DNA from: DASQYE01 sp035940775 | GTDB taxonomy: Bacteria; Acidobacteriota; Blastocatellia; Pyrinomonadales; Pyrinomonadaceae | Direction: 5' to 3' | DNA: 64,000 bases | Assembly (NCBI GenBank): GCA_035940775.1 | Contig: DASZEN010000028.1 | Coordinates: 1-64,000 of the forward strand | Shown: positions 53,622 through 62,085 of the stretch, piece after piece | Layout: every line of letters starts with the position of its first letter | Numbering within the stretch: position 1 is the stretch's first letter | Position numbers and translations under genes: made by a program | Notes under the pieces: model-generated | The model's database searches: none | What the model was told of the DNA's origin: nothing | The model's input: the letters and a program-made list of their open reading frames with translations, nothing else

Positions 53622-53769
53622 GGTTTATGGGGTCTTTACCCGCTCGGGTACGCTCACGGGCGAAGACTTGGCGCGCCGCCTTGACTTGGCGGCGTCAAGT
53701 CACGATATTTAGCTTTCGGTTAAGCCGGAGGCGGGCTATGCGCTTTGGCCCATCGCTCTTTCGGGGGAC

Positions 53770-54402
53770 ATGACGAAATTGAGAAAGCCAGTGTGGACAT
53801 CGCTCGCGGCGCTTGCGCTTTGTCTCGCGCACCACCACCTCGCGTGGGGGGCCAGCTCTTTCGCCCTGCCCGTTCACGGTCAACCCGAGCGCGCGCCGCA
53901 ACAGCAGCAGCAGCAAACTTTCCCGGCCCCGCCCGCAGACCGCACGCTCGTCTACGTCGCGGACGAGACGGGGGCGCTCGCGGCGCTGCCGTTTGAAGCG
54001 GGGGCGACGCCTATTAAAACCGATGAGGTGGCCAAGAGCGATAAGATCAGCTATGTCGAAGTGAAGGGCGCGAGCGCCGCGACGACCGTTAGAGGGGACG
54101 AGCCGCGCCTCTACGTTTTCGTGCCGGATAAGACGGAGGCGCATCCTCCGTTTCTCGTACGTCTCGAAGCAAAGCGCGGGGCGCGGCGTGTGACGGCCGT
54201 TACGCAGCGCGGGTTGCGCGGCTACGCCATCGCTTCCGAAGAGATAGTCAAGCCGCGCTATCGCGTGCTGGCGCGCGACGGCCAGCAGGTTTACATGGAG
54301 ATACGCCCGCGCGAGCCGCTTCTGCCCGGCGAATATGCTATCGTTGGCACAGACCTTCAGCGCATCGCGACGTTTCGAGTCGCCGGGGCCTTTATCCCTT
54401 AG
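53770..54402 (+). CDS. Secreted protein of unknown function
   Basis: A 210-aa exported protein with a signal peptide (KPVWTSLAALALCLAHHHLA) and a Gln run. A beta-rich domain of about 110 residues follows: ISYVEVKGASAATTVRGDEP, RLYVFVPDKTEAHPPFLVRL, YRVLARDGQQVYMEIRPREP, LLPGEYAIVGTDLQRIATF. No family was recognised, though the final PREPLLPGEY pattern occurs in several envelope proteins of unknown role. It is 34 bp upstream of the TlpA-like gene and likely co-transcribed with it. Confidence 0.72.
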   Translation: MTKLRKPVWTSLAALALCLAHHHLAWGASSFALPVHGQPERAPQQQQQQTFPAPPADRTLVYVADETGALAALPFEAGATPIKTDEVAKSDKISYVEVKGASAATTVRGDEPRLYVFVPDKTEAHPPFLVRLEAKRGARRVTAVTQRGLRGYAIASEEIVKPRYRVLARDGQQVYMEIRPREPLLPGEYAIVGTDLQRIATFRVAGAFIP

Positions 54403-54435
54403 ATTGGCGGTTTAAGAAAAGGAAGATTTGACTAA

Positions 54436-55116
54436 ATGACTTCTCCAACACAGCCGAGCGCGCGCGTGCCTAAAAAATTCTGGACTACGGGTCGCATGGC
54501 TTTTACCTTTGTCGTGCTGGCGCTCGTCGCTGCCTTTGGAGCTTCGAGCTGTAATCAGGCTACGGAGGTGGCGATAAGCAATCAGGGCGCGACGCAGACC
54601 GGCGGCGGCGCTGGTGCACCGCAGGCGGCGGGCGGCCCGGCCGTCCCTGCGGCCCTGCCTCCGCTGCCAGCGAACTTGATGACGACCGAGCTAAAGACGC
54701 TCGACGGAAAGAGCATCAAGCTCGCGGATTACGCTGGAAAAGTCGTCATCGTCAACTTGTGGGCGACGTGGTGCGGGCCGTGCCGGATAGAGATTCCACA
54801 CCTGATCGACATCGCCAACGAGTATCGAGGGCGCGTCGAGTTGATCGGTCTGACCAATGAAGACCCCGTCGCCGATGCGGAGAAGGTCAACGAGTTCGTG
54901 CGCGAGCAGAAAATCAATTACACCGTCGGCTGGGCGTCACAGGAATTTGCGCTCGGGTTGATGCAGGGACAGATACGAAATTCTATCCCGCAAAGCTTCG
55001 TTATCTCGCGCGAGGGTCGCGTCGTAAAGCGCTTCGTCGGCTTCAGTCCCGTGCAGACGCCGCCGCAGATGCGCCAGGCCGTCGAGCAGGCCGTCAACGA
55101 AAAGAGCGGAACCTGA
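54436..55116 (+). CDS. TlpA/ResA-like membrane-anchored thioredoxin
   Basis: A 226-aa thiol-disulfide oxidoreductase with a thioredoxin fold at about residues 82-220. The redox motif is C113-G-P-C116 (NLWATWCGPCRIEIPH), the usual TlpA/ResA active site. A hydrophobic segment at about 21-38 ends in GASSC39, which may be a lipobox. A Gly/Ala-rich linker follows, placing the domain outside the cytoplasm. Such proteins reduce cytochrome c apoproteins or other exported thiols, but no cytochrome biogenesis genes are adjacent. AAGGAAG lies 11 nt before the ATG. Confidence 0.9.
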   Translation: MTSPTQPSARVPKKFWTTGRMAFTFVVLALVAAFGASSCNQATEVAISNQGATQTGGGAGAPQAAGGPAVPAALPPLPANLMTTELKTLDGKSIKLADYAGKVVIVNLWATWCGPCRIEIPHLIDIANEYRGRVELIGLTNEDPVADAEKVNEFVREQKINYTVGWASQEFALGLMQGQIRNSIPQSFVISREGRVVKRFVGFSPVQTPPQMRQAVEQAVNEKSGT

Positions 55117-55340
55117 AGAACCCATTAAGAAGGCCTTCCAGGCCGCTCTCGCGCCCGCGCAACGCCGACAGAGACCAGTGAGAGAGCGAGCGAGCGCCGG
55201 GAGCGACGCCGGTGAAAAGCCGCAGGGTCGGGCGTGCTCGTCCCTGAGTTTGCTGCAATCGCGCCTCAAGATCATCTTCAAGCCCTCACCACGGAAAGAG
55301 TTTTGCGGCGCGTCGCGACCGTGATGACCGGAGGCATAGG

Positions 55341-56801
55341 ATGAAACGCTGCCCCGCCTGTGACCGCACCTACTCGGATGAACACGAGCTAAACTTTTGC
55401 CTGGATGACGGCGCGCCGCTGCTGCGCGTCGAATCGCCCTCGTTCGGTTCGCAAGAGACGCTGCGCATCCCTGCGGCGCGCGAGACGGAGCAGGGGCGCA
55501 CCGATATTTTGTACCCGCAAGCGCCCCCCTTCAATCCGCCCAGGCAGGCATACGGGCCCACACCTTACTCCCCGCTGCCCGGAGGCTATGGGCAGAGCGC
55601 GACACCGCTCGCTCGAAAGCGGAGCCCCTGGCCCTGGATCATCGCCTCGGCTGTCGTCCTGGCCCTGGGCGTCGCCGCCATCGCCGCCTTCGTCGCCTAC
55701 AGAATGCTAAGGACGCAGACCATCACGGTCTCGAAGGGTGGCGGCGGCGAGTACACGACAATCGCAGAGGCCATCAAAAAGGCGGAGCCGGGCGCGCGCA
55801 TCATGGTGCGACCGGGCCTCTACAACGAGAGCTTAACGATAGACAGGCAGGTGGAGATCATCGGCGACGGGCCGCTGCGTGACATCGTCGTTGAGAGCCG
55901 GGACACCAACTGCATGCGTATGCAGACGGAGAGCGCGACCGTCAGGGGCCTGACCTTGCGCGCCCGTACTTCGCCCAAAGAATTTTTCGCAGTTGATATA
56001 CCGCGCGGTCAGTTGACCATTGAGGATTGCGATATTACTTCGGACACGCTCGCTTCGGTGGCGGTTCACGGCTCGATGGCCGACGCCGTCATTCGTCGGA
56101 CGCGCATCCACGACGGAAAGGCTGGCGGCGTCTTCATCTTCGATCACGGCAAGGGAACCATTGAGGATTGCGACATCTACGGCAACGTCAACGCCGCCGT
56201 CGAGATTAAGGACGGCAGTAATGCGACGGTGCGCCGCTCGAAGCTCTACGACAATAAGGCGAGCGGCGTCTACGTCTGGAAGAACAGCAAGGGCAATATC
56301 GAGGAGTGCGACATCTACGGCAACGAGTATGCCGGAATCACCATCGGCGAATACGCCAGCCCGACCATCACCAAATGCCGAATCCATAACGCCAAAGCGG
56401 GCGGCATCTTTATTTACGATCACGGCAAGGGAACCATTGAGGATTGCGAAATCTCCGTCACGGTCTATGCCGGAATCGAGATCAAGGACGACAGCGACCC
56501 GGTCGTTCGCCGCTGCAGGATTTCCGAGAGCAAAGTGAGCGGCGTCTTCGTCTGGAAAAACAGCAAGGGCGTGATTGAGGATTGCGAGATTTTCAAGAAC
56601 GCCTACGCGGGGGTGGCGACCTCGGAGGCCGGAAACCCTGTCGTCCGGCGCTGCAAGATCAATGACAATGGTTATCAGGCGATATGGGCCTATAACAACG
56701 GGGCGGGAACCGTCCAGGACTCCGATCTGACGGGCAATGATCGCGGCCCCTGGCTCATAGAGACGGGCAGCTCCGTCAGCCGCAGCGGAAACACGGAATA
56801 A
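55341..56801 (+). CDS. Zinc-ribbon membrane protein with right-handed beta-helix
   Basis: A 486-aa protein. Residues 1-25 form a zinc ribbon (C4xxC7, then NFC20LDDG). A Pro-rich linker leads to a membrane segment at 98-122 (WIIASAVVLALGVAAIAAFV). The rest is an extracytoplasmic right-handed parallel beta-helix of the NosD/pectate-lyase-like kind. It begins with GGGEYTTIAEAIKKAEPGAR and then repeats units of about 23 residues (GGVFIFDHGKGTIEDCDIYG, SGVYVWKNSKGNIEECDIYG, AGIEIKDDSDPVVRRCRIS). Two of the longer blocks are nearly duplicated, which suggests recent internal expansion. It may bind polysaccharide. GGAGGCATAGG precedes the ATG. Confidence 0.88.
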   Translation: MKRCPACDRTYSDEHELNFCLDDGAPLLRVESPSFGSQETLRIPAARETEQGRTDILYPQAPPFNPPRQAYGPTPYSPLPGGYGQSATPLARKRSPWPWIIASAVVLALGVAAIAAFVAYRMLRTQTITVSKGGGGEYTTIAEAIKKAEPGARIMVRPGLYNESLTIDRQVEIIGDGPLRDIVVESRDTNCMRMQTESATVRGLTLRARTSPKEFFAVDIPRGQLTIEDCDITSDTLASVAVHGSMADAVIRRTRIHDGKAGGVFIFDHGKGTIEDCDIYGNVNAAVEIKDGSNATVRRSKLYDNKASGVYVWKNSKGNIEECDIYGNEYAGITIGEYASPTITKCRIHNAKAGGIFIYDHGKGTIEDCEISVTVYAGIEIKDDSDPVVRRCRISESKVSGVFVWKNSKGVIEDCEIFKNAYAGVATSEAGNPVVRRCKINDNGYQAIWAYNNGAGTVQDSDLTGNDRGPWLIETGSSVSRSGNTE

Positions 56802-56802
56802 C

Positions 56803-56927
56803 AACGAAGGGATAAGGGGCGGCAGTGTGAGGGATGAAATGGGTTGAATAAAGGATTCAGGCGAGCCCGGACTCAATCATTCATCCCTTATCGCTGCCGC
56901 CCTTCGTTCATCCCTCATCCCTTCGTT
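56803..56927. repeat. Dispersed extragenic palindrome, copy 3
   Basis: The 5' arm starts AACGAAGGG and runs through GGGCGGCAGTG and GAGGGATGAA. The 3' arm contains TTCATCCC, CGCTGCCGCCC and ends CCCTTCGTT, so the ends pair over a large distance with interruptions. It lies between the ends of two convergent genes and overlaps the stop of the small charged protein gene. The core GGGCGGCAGCGAT is shared with the copy at 16650-16723. Confidence 0.65.
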
Positions 56928-57157
56928 TTTCCCTCTTGATCTTCGCGGTTTTCTTGTTCCAGTTCGCGTTTGCCCTCTTCTTTCAGCTCGCGGCCCTCGC
57001 GCTCCAATTCGGCATCCTCAAGGCCGTGCGCGACGCGCTCTTTGGCGCGCCCTTCGGCCCGCTTCATCTCGGCCTCGACGCGACCCTCGACCTCGTCAAT
57101 CGGAGCGGGCTCGTCCAGCTCTTCCTGTGTCACGATCTTTTCCTTCTCAATCTCCAT
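56915..57157 (-). CDS. Small charged helical protein of unknown function
   Basis: An 80-aa protein (MEIEKEKIVTQEELDEPAP and onward) made mostly of Glu, Lys and Arg, predicted to be one or two long helices with no membrane segment. GGGAGG lies 8 nt before the ATG, which makes this start better supported than the longer upstream frame that reaches 57604. It sits between two convergently placed genes, with the GH3 gene upstream in the same direction. No family was recognised. Confidence 0.7.
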   Translation of the reverse strand: MEIEKEKIVTQEELDEPAPIDEVEGRVEAEMKRAEGRAKERVAHGLEDAELEREGRELKEEGKRELEQENREDQEGKTKG

Positions 57158-57314
57158 GATTCCAGCCTCCCAATAAGATTTTATGACGCGACGCGTGCAT
57201 CGTCTCACCATTGGCGGCGGGCGGTCAAACGATGCGCAGGAATCTGTAAGCTCCCGAGTGCGACTAAATTCATTCCATGCTCCGCCTCTCCGACGCTTTC
57301 TTCTCGCTTGCGCT

Positions 57315-58970
57315 CTAACCGGGCGGGAGGCGTATGGGCGCGCGACCTCGTGCCGGAATGTCCCCGGCGATGACACGCATCGCCGCCTCTTCGGATTCGG
57401 CCACGGACTCGAACGTAAGGAGCGTGGTCGCGCGCTCGGGCACGCGCGGCAGGACATAAGGATTGCCGAAGATGGCGGCGATGATGGGCACGCCAGCGTC
57501 ATCGAGCGAGCGTAAGACCTCGGCGTGCGCGTGTGCGAGCGAGACGCTCCCCTTATAGGCGGCGACGCGCGCGCAGACCGCCACAATCGCCACGTCGCAA
57601 TCACTCGTCGCCGCCCTTATCTGTTCCATATCAGCCGCCTCCGCGCTCGACTCTATGACGCGCGCGTGAAACCGCGCCACCGCCTCGCGCGAGAATGGCA
57701 ACCCCGCTGGCTCTCGCAAAACGTGGGCCCAGACGGGCACGGAATCCTTCAGGATGATCGCCGTGACCCGCTTGTTCCTGAGCGGAAGCAGTCCGCGCGG
57801 GTCGCGTATGAGCGTGACGGCGTGCTCGAAAAGCTCGCGCGCCGTCGCCGTGTGCGCCGGGCTGGCGAGCGTGTCCCAGACGCCTTCGAGCGAAACCTCG
57901 CGCGCGCGCTGTAGATCGCACCAGGCTTTCGCACTCAGGATGCGCCGCACCGACGCGTCCACGCGTTCCGGCTTGAGCCGTCCCCGTACGACCGCCTCGC
58001 ACAGCGACGCGTGCGCCTGCTCCGCATCCACCGGATGTAGAATCACGTCGCATCCGGCCAGGACGGCGCGCACGGCGGCCTCGCCCGGCTCGTAGCGGTC
58101 TGCGACTGCGCCCATCGAAAGCGCATCGGTAAAGATGAGCCCGTCGAAGCCAAACTCACGGCGTAATATTCCGTCAACGAGAGCGGGCGAGAGCGTCGCC
58201 GGTCGCGCCTCCGGTGCTTCCGCGTCGAGCGAGGGTACGCTGATGTGCGCCGTCATTACGGCGCGCACGCCCCTGCGGACGGCGTCGCGAAATGGGGCAA
58301 GCTCGATCTGCTCCAACCGCTCGCGCGTCATGTCGAGCGTCGGCAATAGTATGTGCGAGTCGAGCGCCGTATCGCCGTGGCCCGGAAAATGTTTGGCCGT
58401 CGCGAGCTGCCCCTCGTCCTGCGCGGCGCGTATAAAGGCCGCGCCCCATTGCGCGACCACTTCGGGGTCGTCGCTGAAGGCGCGCGTGTTGATGATCGGG
58501 TTGGCGGGGTTATTGTTCACGTCCATGACCGGATAAAAGTTGACGTGAACGCCGATGGCGCGCCCCTCGCGCGCCGTGATGCGAGCGGCCTCTGCGGCGG
58601 ACTCCGTATCTCCTGTTGCCGCCAGCGCCATCGCACGCGGCAGGCGCGTCCCGCCGCGCAGTTGCATGCCGACGCCTCCCTCGAAGTCTGAGGCGAAGAG
58701 CAGCGGAACGCGCGCGCGGCGCTGTAAGCGGTTGACGAGCGCGGCGGTCGTAAAAGCATCGCCGTTGTAGATGATGAAGCCGCCGACGCCGAGGCGCTCT
58801 ATGAAGCGAACGAGCCGCGCGTAATGCTCGCTTCCCTCGTGTATGAGCGTCCCGGTCAAATCCGGCATCAATAATTGGCCGACGCGCTCTTCAATCGTCA
58901 ACTCGCTCAGGGTCTGCTCGACCCACGCGGACTGCTCCTGCTGCTGCTGCTGTTCCGACGCTTCCTGCAA
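57315..58970 (-). CDS. Glycoside hydrolase family 3, NagZ-like beta-N-acetylhexosaminidase
   Basis: GH3 enzyme related to NagZ, which removes N-acetylglucosamine from muropeptides during wall recycling. The catalytic His-containing loop is KHFPGHGDTALDSH, and the nucleophile Asp is in GLIFTDALSMGAVADRY. Other family blocks are EERVGQLLMPD and FASDFEGGVGMQLRGGTRLP. A second, C-terminal domain of about 200 residues (DVAIVAVCARVAAYKGSVSL) makes it 551 aa, longer than NagZ and similar to two-domain GH3 enzymes. I place the start at a TTG at 58970 with AAGGAGAGG 9 nt upstream. A GTG at 59018 would add 16 residues. Confidence 0.9.
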   Translation of the reverse strand: MQEASEQQQQQEQSAWVEQTLSELTIEERVGQLLMPDLTGTLIHEGSEHYARLVRFIERLGVGGFIIYNGDAFTTAALVNRLQRRARVPLLFASDFEGGVGMQLRGGTRLPRAMALAATGDTESAAEAARITAREGRAIGVHVNFYPVMDVNNNPANPIINTRAFSDDPEVVAQWGAAFIRAAQDEGQLATAKHFPGHGDTALDSHILLPTLDMTRERLEQIELAPFRDAVRRGVRAVMTAHISVPSLDAEAPEARPATLSPALVDGILRREFGFDGLIFTDALSMGAVADRYEPGEAAVRAVLAGCDVILHPVDAEQAHASLCEAVVRGRLKPERVDASVRRILSAKAWCDLQRAREVSLEGVWDTLASPAHTATARELFEHAVTLIRDPRGLLPLRNKRVTAIILKDSVPVWAHVLREPAGLPFSREAVARFHARVIESSAEAADMEQIRAATSDCDVAIVAVCARVAAYKGSVSLAHAHAEVLRSLDDAGVPIIAAIFGNPYVLPRVPERATTLLTFESVAESEEAAMRVIAGDIPARGRAPIRLPPG

Positions 58971-59176
58971 AATGGGCTTGCCTCTCCTTCGCCAGGTCTG
59001 CGGCGCATGGTAACACACCGAAAAGCTATTCCTTCGGGATACCGCTCACGGCCGGAAAGCCACGGTCGACAGCTTTGAAAGACCATTTGACAGCTTAACG
59101 GCTTATAAAATCTGTGTCCGAATGGTAAACTGGCTTCGCCTTTGCGGGCATCAAAAGGGGTTCGCGCTGTCCGACT

Positions 59177-59686
59177 ATGCGTCGTCAATTCTCATTAATC
59201 GTCATTCTGCTGTGGGCGCTCAACGTGAGCGGCTGGGGAGGCGTGCTTGCCGCCGCCCTGTGCCCGCACGCGGCGCAGATGGCGGCGGCAAAAGGGCCTG
59301 CGGCATCTCCTTTGAAGACGAAAGAGCACGCTTCCTGCCATGCGAAGGCTGACCAGAGCGCGTCTCAGAGCAGCATGGCCTCTTCGCATGAAGCGAATGC
59401 TGATGGCAAAGCGCCCTCTTCGACAAGAGAAGCGGGGCCGCTGGCGCTCACAGAGCCTGCGAGATCGTGCCAGCATTGCGTCTCTCACAGGGGGCTTCCG
59501 ACCGAGCCGGTCAAGACGCGCGATTCGCAGCCGGGCAGAACTGATGCCGGAAACCTCTATTCGCCGGATGCGAAGACGATTGCGCCGCCCGTCTTTGAGT
59601 TCGCGCAGGCCGTCGTCCCGACACAGGGCGCGCCGCCCGGCAGGCAGGCCCGCAGACATCTACTCCTCAGCGTCTTCCTTATCTAA
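59177..59686 (+). CDS. Secreted Cys/His-rich protein, possibly metal-related
   Basis: A 169-aa exported protein. After a signal peptide (FSLIVILLWALNVSGWGGVLAA) it carries CPHAAQM, HASCHAK and SCQHCVSHRG, which together look like metal-ligand sites spaced along a Ser/Ala/Lys-rich chain. The C-terminal residues RRHLLLSVFLI are hydrophobic. No family was recognised. The next gene, 174 bp downstream, encodes a Met/His-rich protein, so a shared role in copper or another heavy metal is suggested but not shown. Confidence 0.65.
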   Translation: MRRQFSLIVILLWALNVSGWGGVLAAALCPHAAQMAAAKGPAASPLKTKEHASCHAKADQSASQSSMASSHEANADGKAPSSTREAGPLALTEPARSCQHCVSHRGLPTEPVKTRDSQPGRTDAGNLYSPDAKTIAPPVFEFAQAVVPTQGAPPGRQARRHLLLSVFLI

Positions 59687-59725
59687 ACCCCCCTCTTCGG
59701 ACGTTTCGGTTCAACTGAGAACCGG

Positions 59726-59743
59726 ACGCACATGTGTGTGCGT
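59726..59743 (+). promoter_or_regulatory. Hairpin in the leader of the Met/His-rich gene
   Basis: ACGCACA (59726-59732) pairs with TGTGCGT (59737-59743) around a four-base loop, within an intergenic stretch of 174 bases. It is preceded by another small hairpin (CGGTTC/GAACCG). It may be an operator, an attenuator or a weak terminator for the small gene upstream. Confidence 0.35.
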
Positions 59744-59860
59744 TTCCGGAAAACCTTAATTTCAGGCCGACGGCAGGGAAAGCCCGGAGAGAAGAGCGCG
59801 AGCGCACGAGTCGCGTCTCTCTCTCTAGTCGCCGAGACCGATATTTCCTGAAGGGGAATC

Positions 59861-61786
59861 ATGGGAAGCCATAACTTAAAAAAGAAACTTTATACGATAG
59901 TCCTTATAGCAGCCCTTTGGGGCTTAAGCGGGGAACTTCTGCCCGGCCATGTCGCGCGCGCCCAGCACGAGGGGCACGACATGAGCACCATGCCGAAGGC
60001 GAGCAAGCCGAAGCCGAAAGCGCCGAAGAAAAAGGCCGCCCCACGAAAGAGAGCTTCGACTTCGCGCGCGCCGCAGACCACTACTACAGCGCCGCCCGAG
60101 AGAGATGATGCGCCGGAGGGGCGCGATATGCCGGGCATGAACATGCCTCCTGCGGCATCGCCCTCGCCAGCCGCGACTCCTTCAGACGCGCAGCCTGAGA
60201 CTGAAGAGACGGCCGCGCCGTCGAATCACGATACGCACACCGAAACGGCCTCGCCGCCTCATCCTACTCCAGCGCCGTCGCCCGCCGCTTCTTCGTCGCC
60301 GGAGTCGAACACGGAGACGCCCGCCGGGGCGAGCCCGCAATCCACAGGAGGCGAAGCGCCGCCGCCAGCGGCCGCGCCGCACGGGCACGACGGCCATGAC
60401 ATGGGGAACACGGGTGCGGCCGGAGGCGAAGCGCCACCAGCGCAACCTCCGGGCACAATGCCGGGCATGGATATGAGCGGCGGCAAGTCTTCCGGGATGG
60501 GACGCATGGATACGGACTTGATGGAGATGACGGGCGAGCAGATGAACATACGCCTGCGCCCGAACGTGAACAGCCGCAATACGATTGCGATGGGCCAGAT
60601 GGGCTCCGGCACGTCCTGGCAGCCCGCCACCACGCCCATGTTCATGTGGTACAAAAAGGCTGGCCGCTGGCTCCTCTTTCTTCACGGCGATATGAAGCTC
60701 GGCGTCAACGCTCAGGGTGGGCCCAGGGGCGTCGCCAAATTCGAGTCGTCGAACTGGATTATGCCGATGGCCTTTACTCGCGTAGGGCCCGGCACGCTGC
60801 AACTTCGCGGGATGTTCAGCTTCGAGCCGTTCACGTTTCCGCAGGGCGGTTCCGGGCTCCTGTTCCAGACGGGCGAGACCTACAAGGGCCGTCCCATCAT
60901 AGATGCACAGCACCCGCACGACCTTTTCATGGAATTATCGGCTACGTATACAGTGCCGCTCGGCGAGCGCGCGACGTGGTTCACCTACGTGGGTTTTCCG
61001 GGCGAGCCCGCGCTTGGGCCAACGGCCTTCATGCACCGCTGGTCGGCCTCTGAAAACCCGAGCGCGCCGCTCTCGCATCACTTGCAGGACTCGACGCACA
61101 TCTCTTTCGGCGTCTTCACGACGGGCTTTACCTACCGCTGGTTCAAACTCGAAGGCTCTCTTTTCAACGGGCGCGAGCCGGACGAGAATCGCTATAACTT
61201 AGAGTTCAATCCGTGGAACTCGCGCTCCGTCAGGCTCTCATTTGCGCCCAACGATAACTGGGCCATGCAGGCGAGCTACGGCCTGCTGAAGAATCCGGAG
61301 GCGCTCTCGCCCGGAGACATTCGGCGCGCGACCGCCTCCGTCAGCTACAATAAGCGCTTCTCGCGCGGCAACTGGGCGTCGAGCCTGATCTGGGGACGCA
61401 ATCAGGAGGCTCACGGCGGGGCCGTCTTCAAATTGAACAGCTACGTGGCCGAATCGACCCTTAATTTCTTCGACAGGAACTATCTGTACACGCGGCTCGA
61501 ACTGGTGGATAAGAGCAATCTGCTGCGCGATGAAGACCTGCACCGCCTCGGCCTGACGCACGCGCAGCACCCGCAGTTTCGCATCGGCGCATATACCTTC
61601 GGCGCGGCGCGCGACCTGTGGAACACGGAGCGGCTGTCGGTCGCCCTGGGCGGAGACTTCACCTTTTATTCAAAGCCCGCACGGCTCGATCCCATCTATG
61701 GCGACAACCCGACCTCTTATCGTCTCTTCATACGGCTGCGACCGGGCCGCATGAGCATGAGCGGCCACGGGCACACGGGCCATTGA
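59861..61786 (+). CDS. Met/His-rich protein with outer-membrane beta-barrel
   Basis: A 641-aa exported protein. A signal peptide (residues about 8-34, ending near ARA) is followed by a low-complexity region of about 190 residues. That region holds metal-binding clusters (QHEGHDMSTM, GRDMPGMNM, HGHDGHDMG, MPGMDMSG) set in Pro/Ala/Thr-rich linkers. From about residue 220 on it has the alternating pattern of a beta-barrel (ATWFTYVGFPGEPAL, GFTYRWFKLEGSLFNG, NRYNLEFNPWNSRSVRLSF, SYRLFIRLRPGRM) and ends GHGHTGH. Its layout is similar to that of PcoB/CopB copper-resistance porins, but the barrel is longer and not clearly homologous. GAAGGGGAA lies before the ATG. Confidence 0.72.
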   Translation: MGSHNLKKKLYTIVLIAALWGLSGELLPGHVARAQHEGHDMSTMPKASKPKPKAPKKKAAPRKRASTSRAPQTTTTAPPERDDAPEGRDMPGMNMPPAASPSPAATPSDAQPETEETAAPSNHDTHTETASPPHPTPAPSPAASSSPESNTETPAGASPQSTGGEAPPPAAAPHGHDGHDMGNTGAAGGEAPPAQPPGTMPGMDMSGGKSSGMGRMDTDLMEMTGEQMNIRLRPNVNSRNTIAMGQMGSGTSWQPATTPMFMWYKKAGRWLLFLHGDMKLGVNAQGGPRGVAKFESSNWIMPMAFTRVGPGTLQLRGMFSFEPFTFPQGGSGLLFQTGETYKGRPIIDAQHPHDLFMELSATYTVPLGERATWFTYVGFPGEPALGPTAFMHRWSASENPSAPLSHHLQDSTHISFGVFTTGFTYRWFKLEGSLFNGREPDENRYNLEFNPWNSRSVRLSFAPNDNWAMQASYGLLKNPEALSPGDIRRATASVSYNKRFSRGNWASSLIWGRNQEAHGGAVFKLNSYVAESTLNFFDRNYLYTRLELVDKSNLLRDEDLHRLGLTHAQHPQFRIGAYTFGAARDLWNTERLSVALGGDFTFYSKPARLDPIYGDNPTSYRLFIRLRPGRMSMSGHGHTGH

Positions 61787-62012
61787 GAGCGGGGCAAAAA
61801 AGGGGGGCGGGCGTATGAAAATGCTCGCCCCTTCTTTTGTCTATGTACGCTAAGCGCGCAGGCCCGGACGCGGGGACGCGCCCGCGCGCCAGTCGTGCGC
61901 GCACCCTTCGGCTTCCTGTTTCCACTTACATTTATCGCGCGATCAGGTGTAATATTGGGCCGCTCTAAAAGCACGGTACAATCATTGCTTCCTGGCTCTT
62001 GTCAATATTTGG

Positions 62013-62050
62013 ACGTGTGCTCTCCTCTCGCATTTGTTCACACGTATAAT
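62013..62050 (+). promoter_or_regulatory. Palindromic site overlapping a -10 box before the SYLF genes
   Basis: ACGTGTG (62013-62019) and CACACGT (62039-62045) form a perfect inverted repeat 19 bases apart, and the second arm overlaps TATAAT (62045-62050), 36 bases before the ATG. No good -35 box is placed 17 bases upstream. This arrangement suggests activator- or repressor-controlled transcription. Confidence 0.4.
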
Positions 62051-62085
62051 TCCGGGGAAGTCATTCAGGGAGGAACGAAAGTAGT

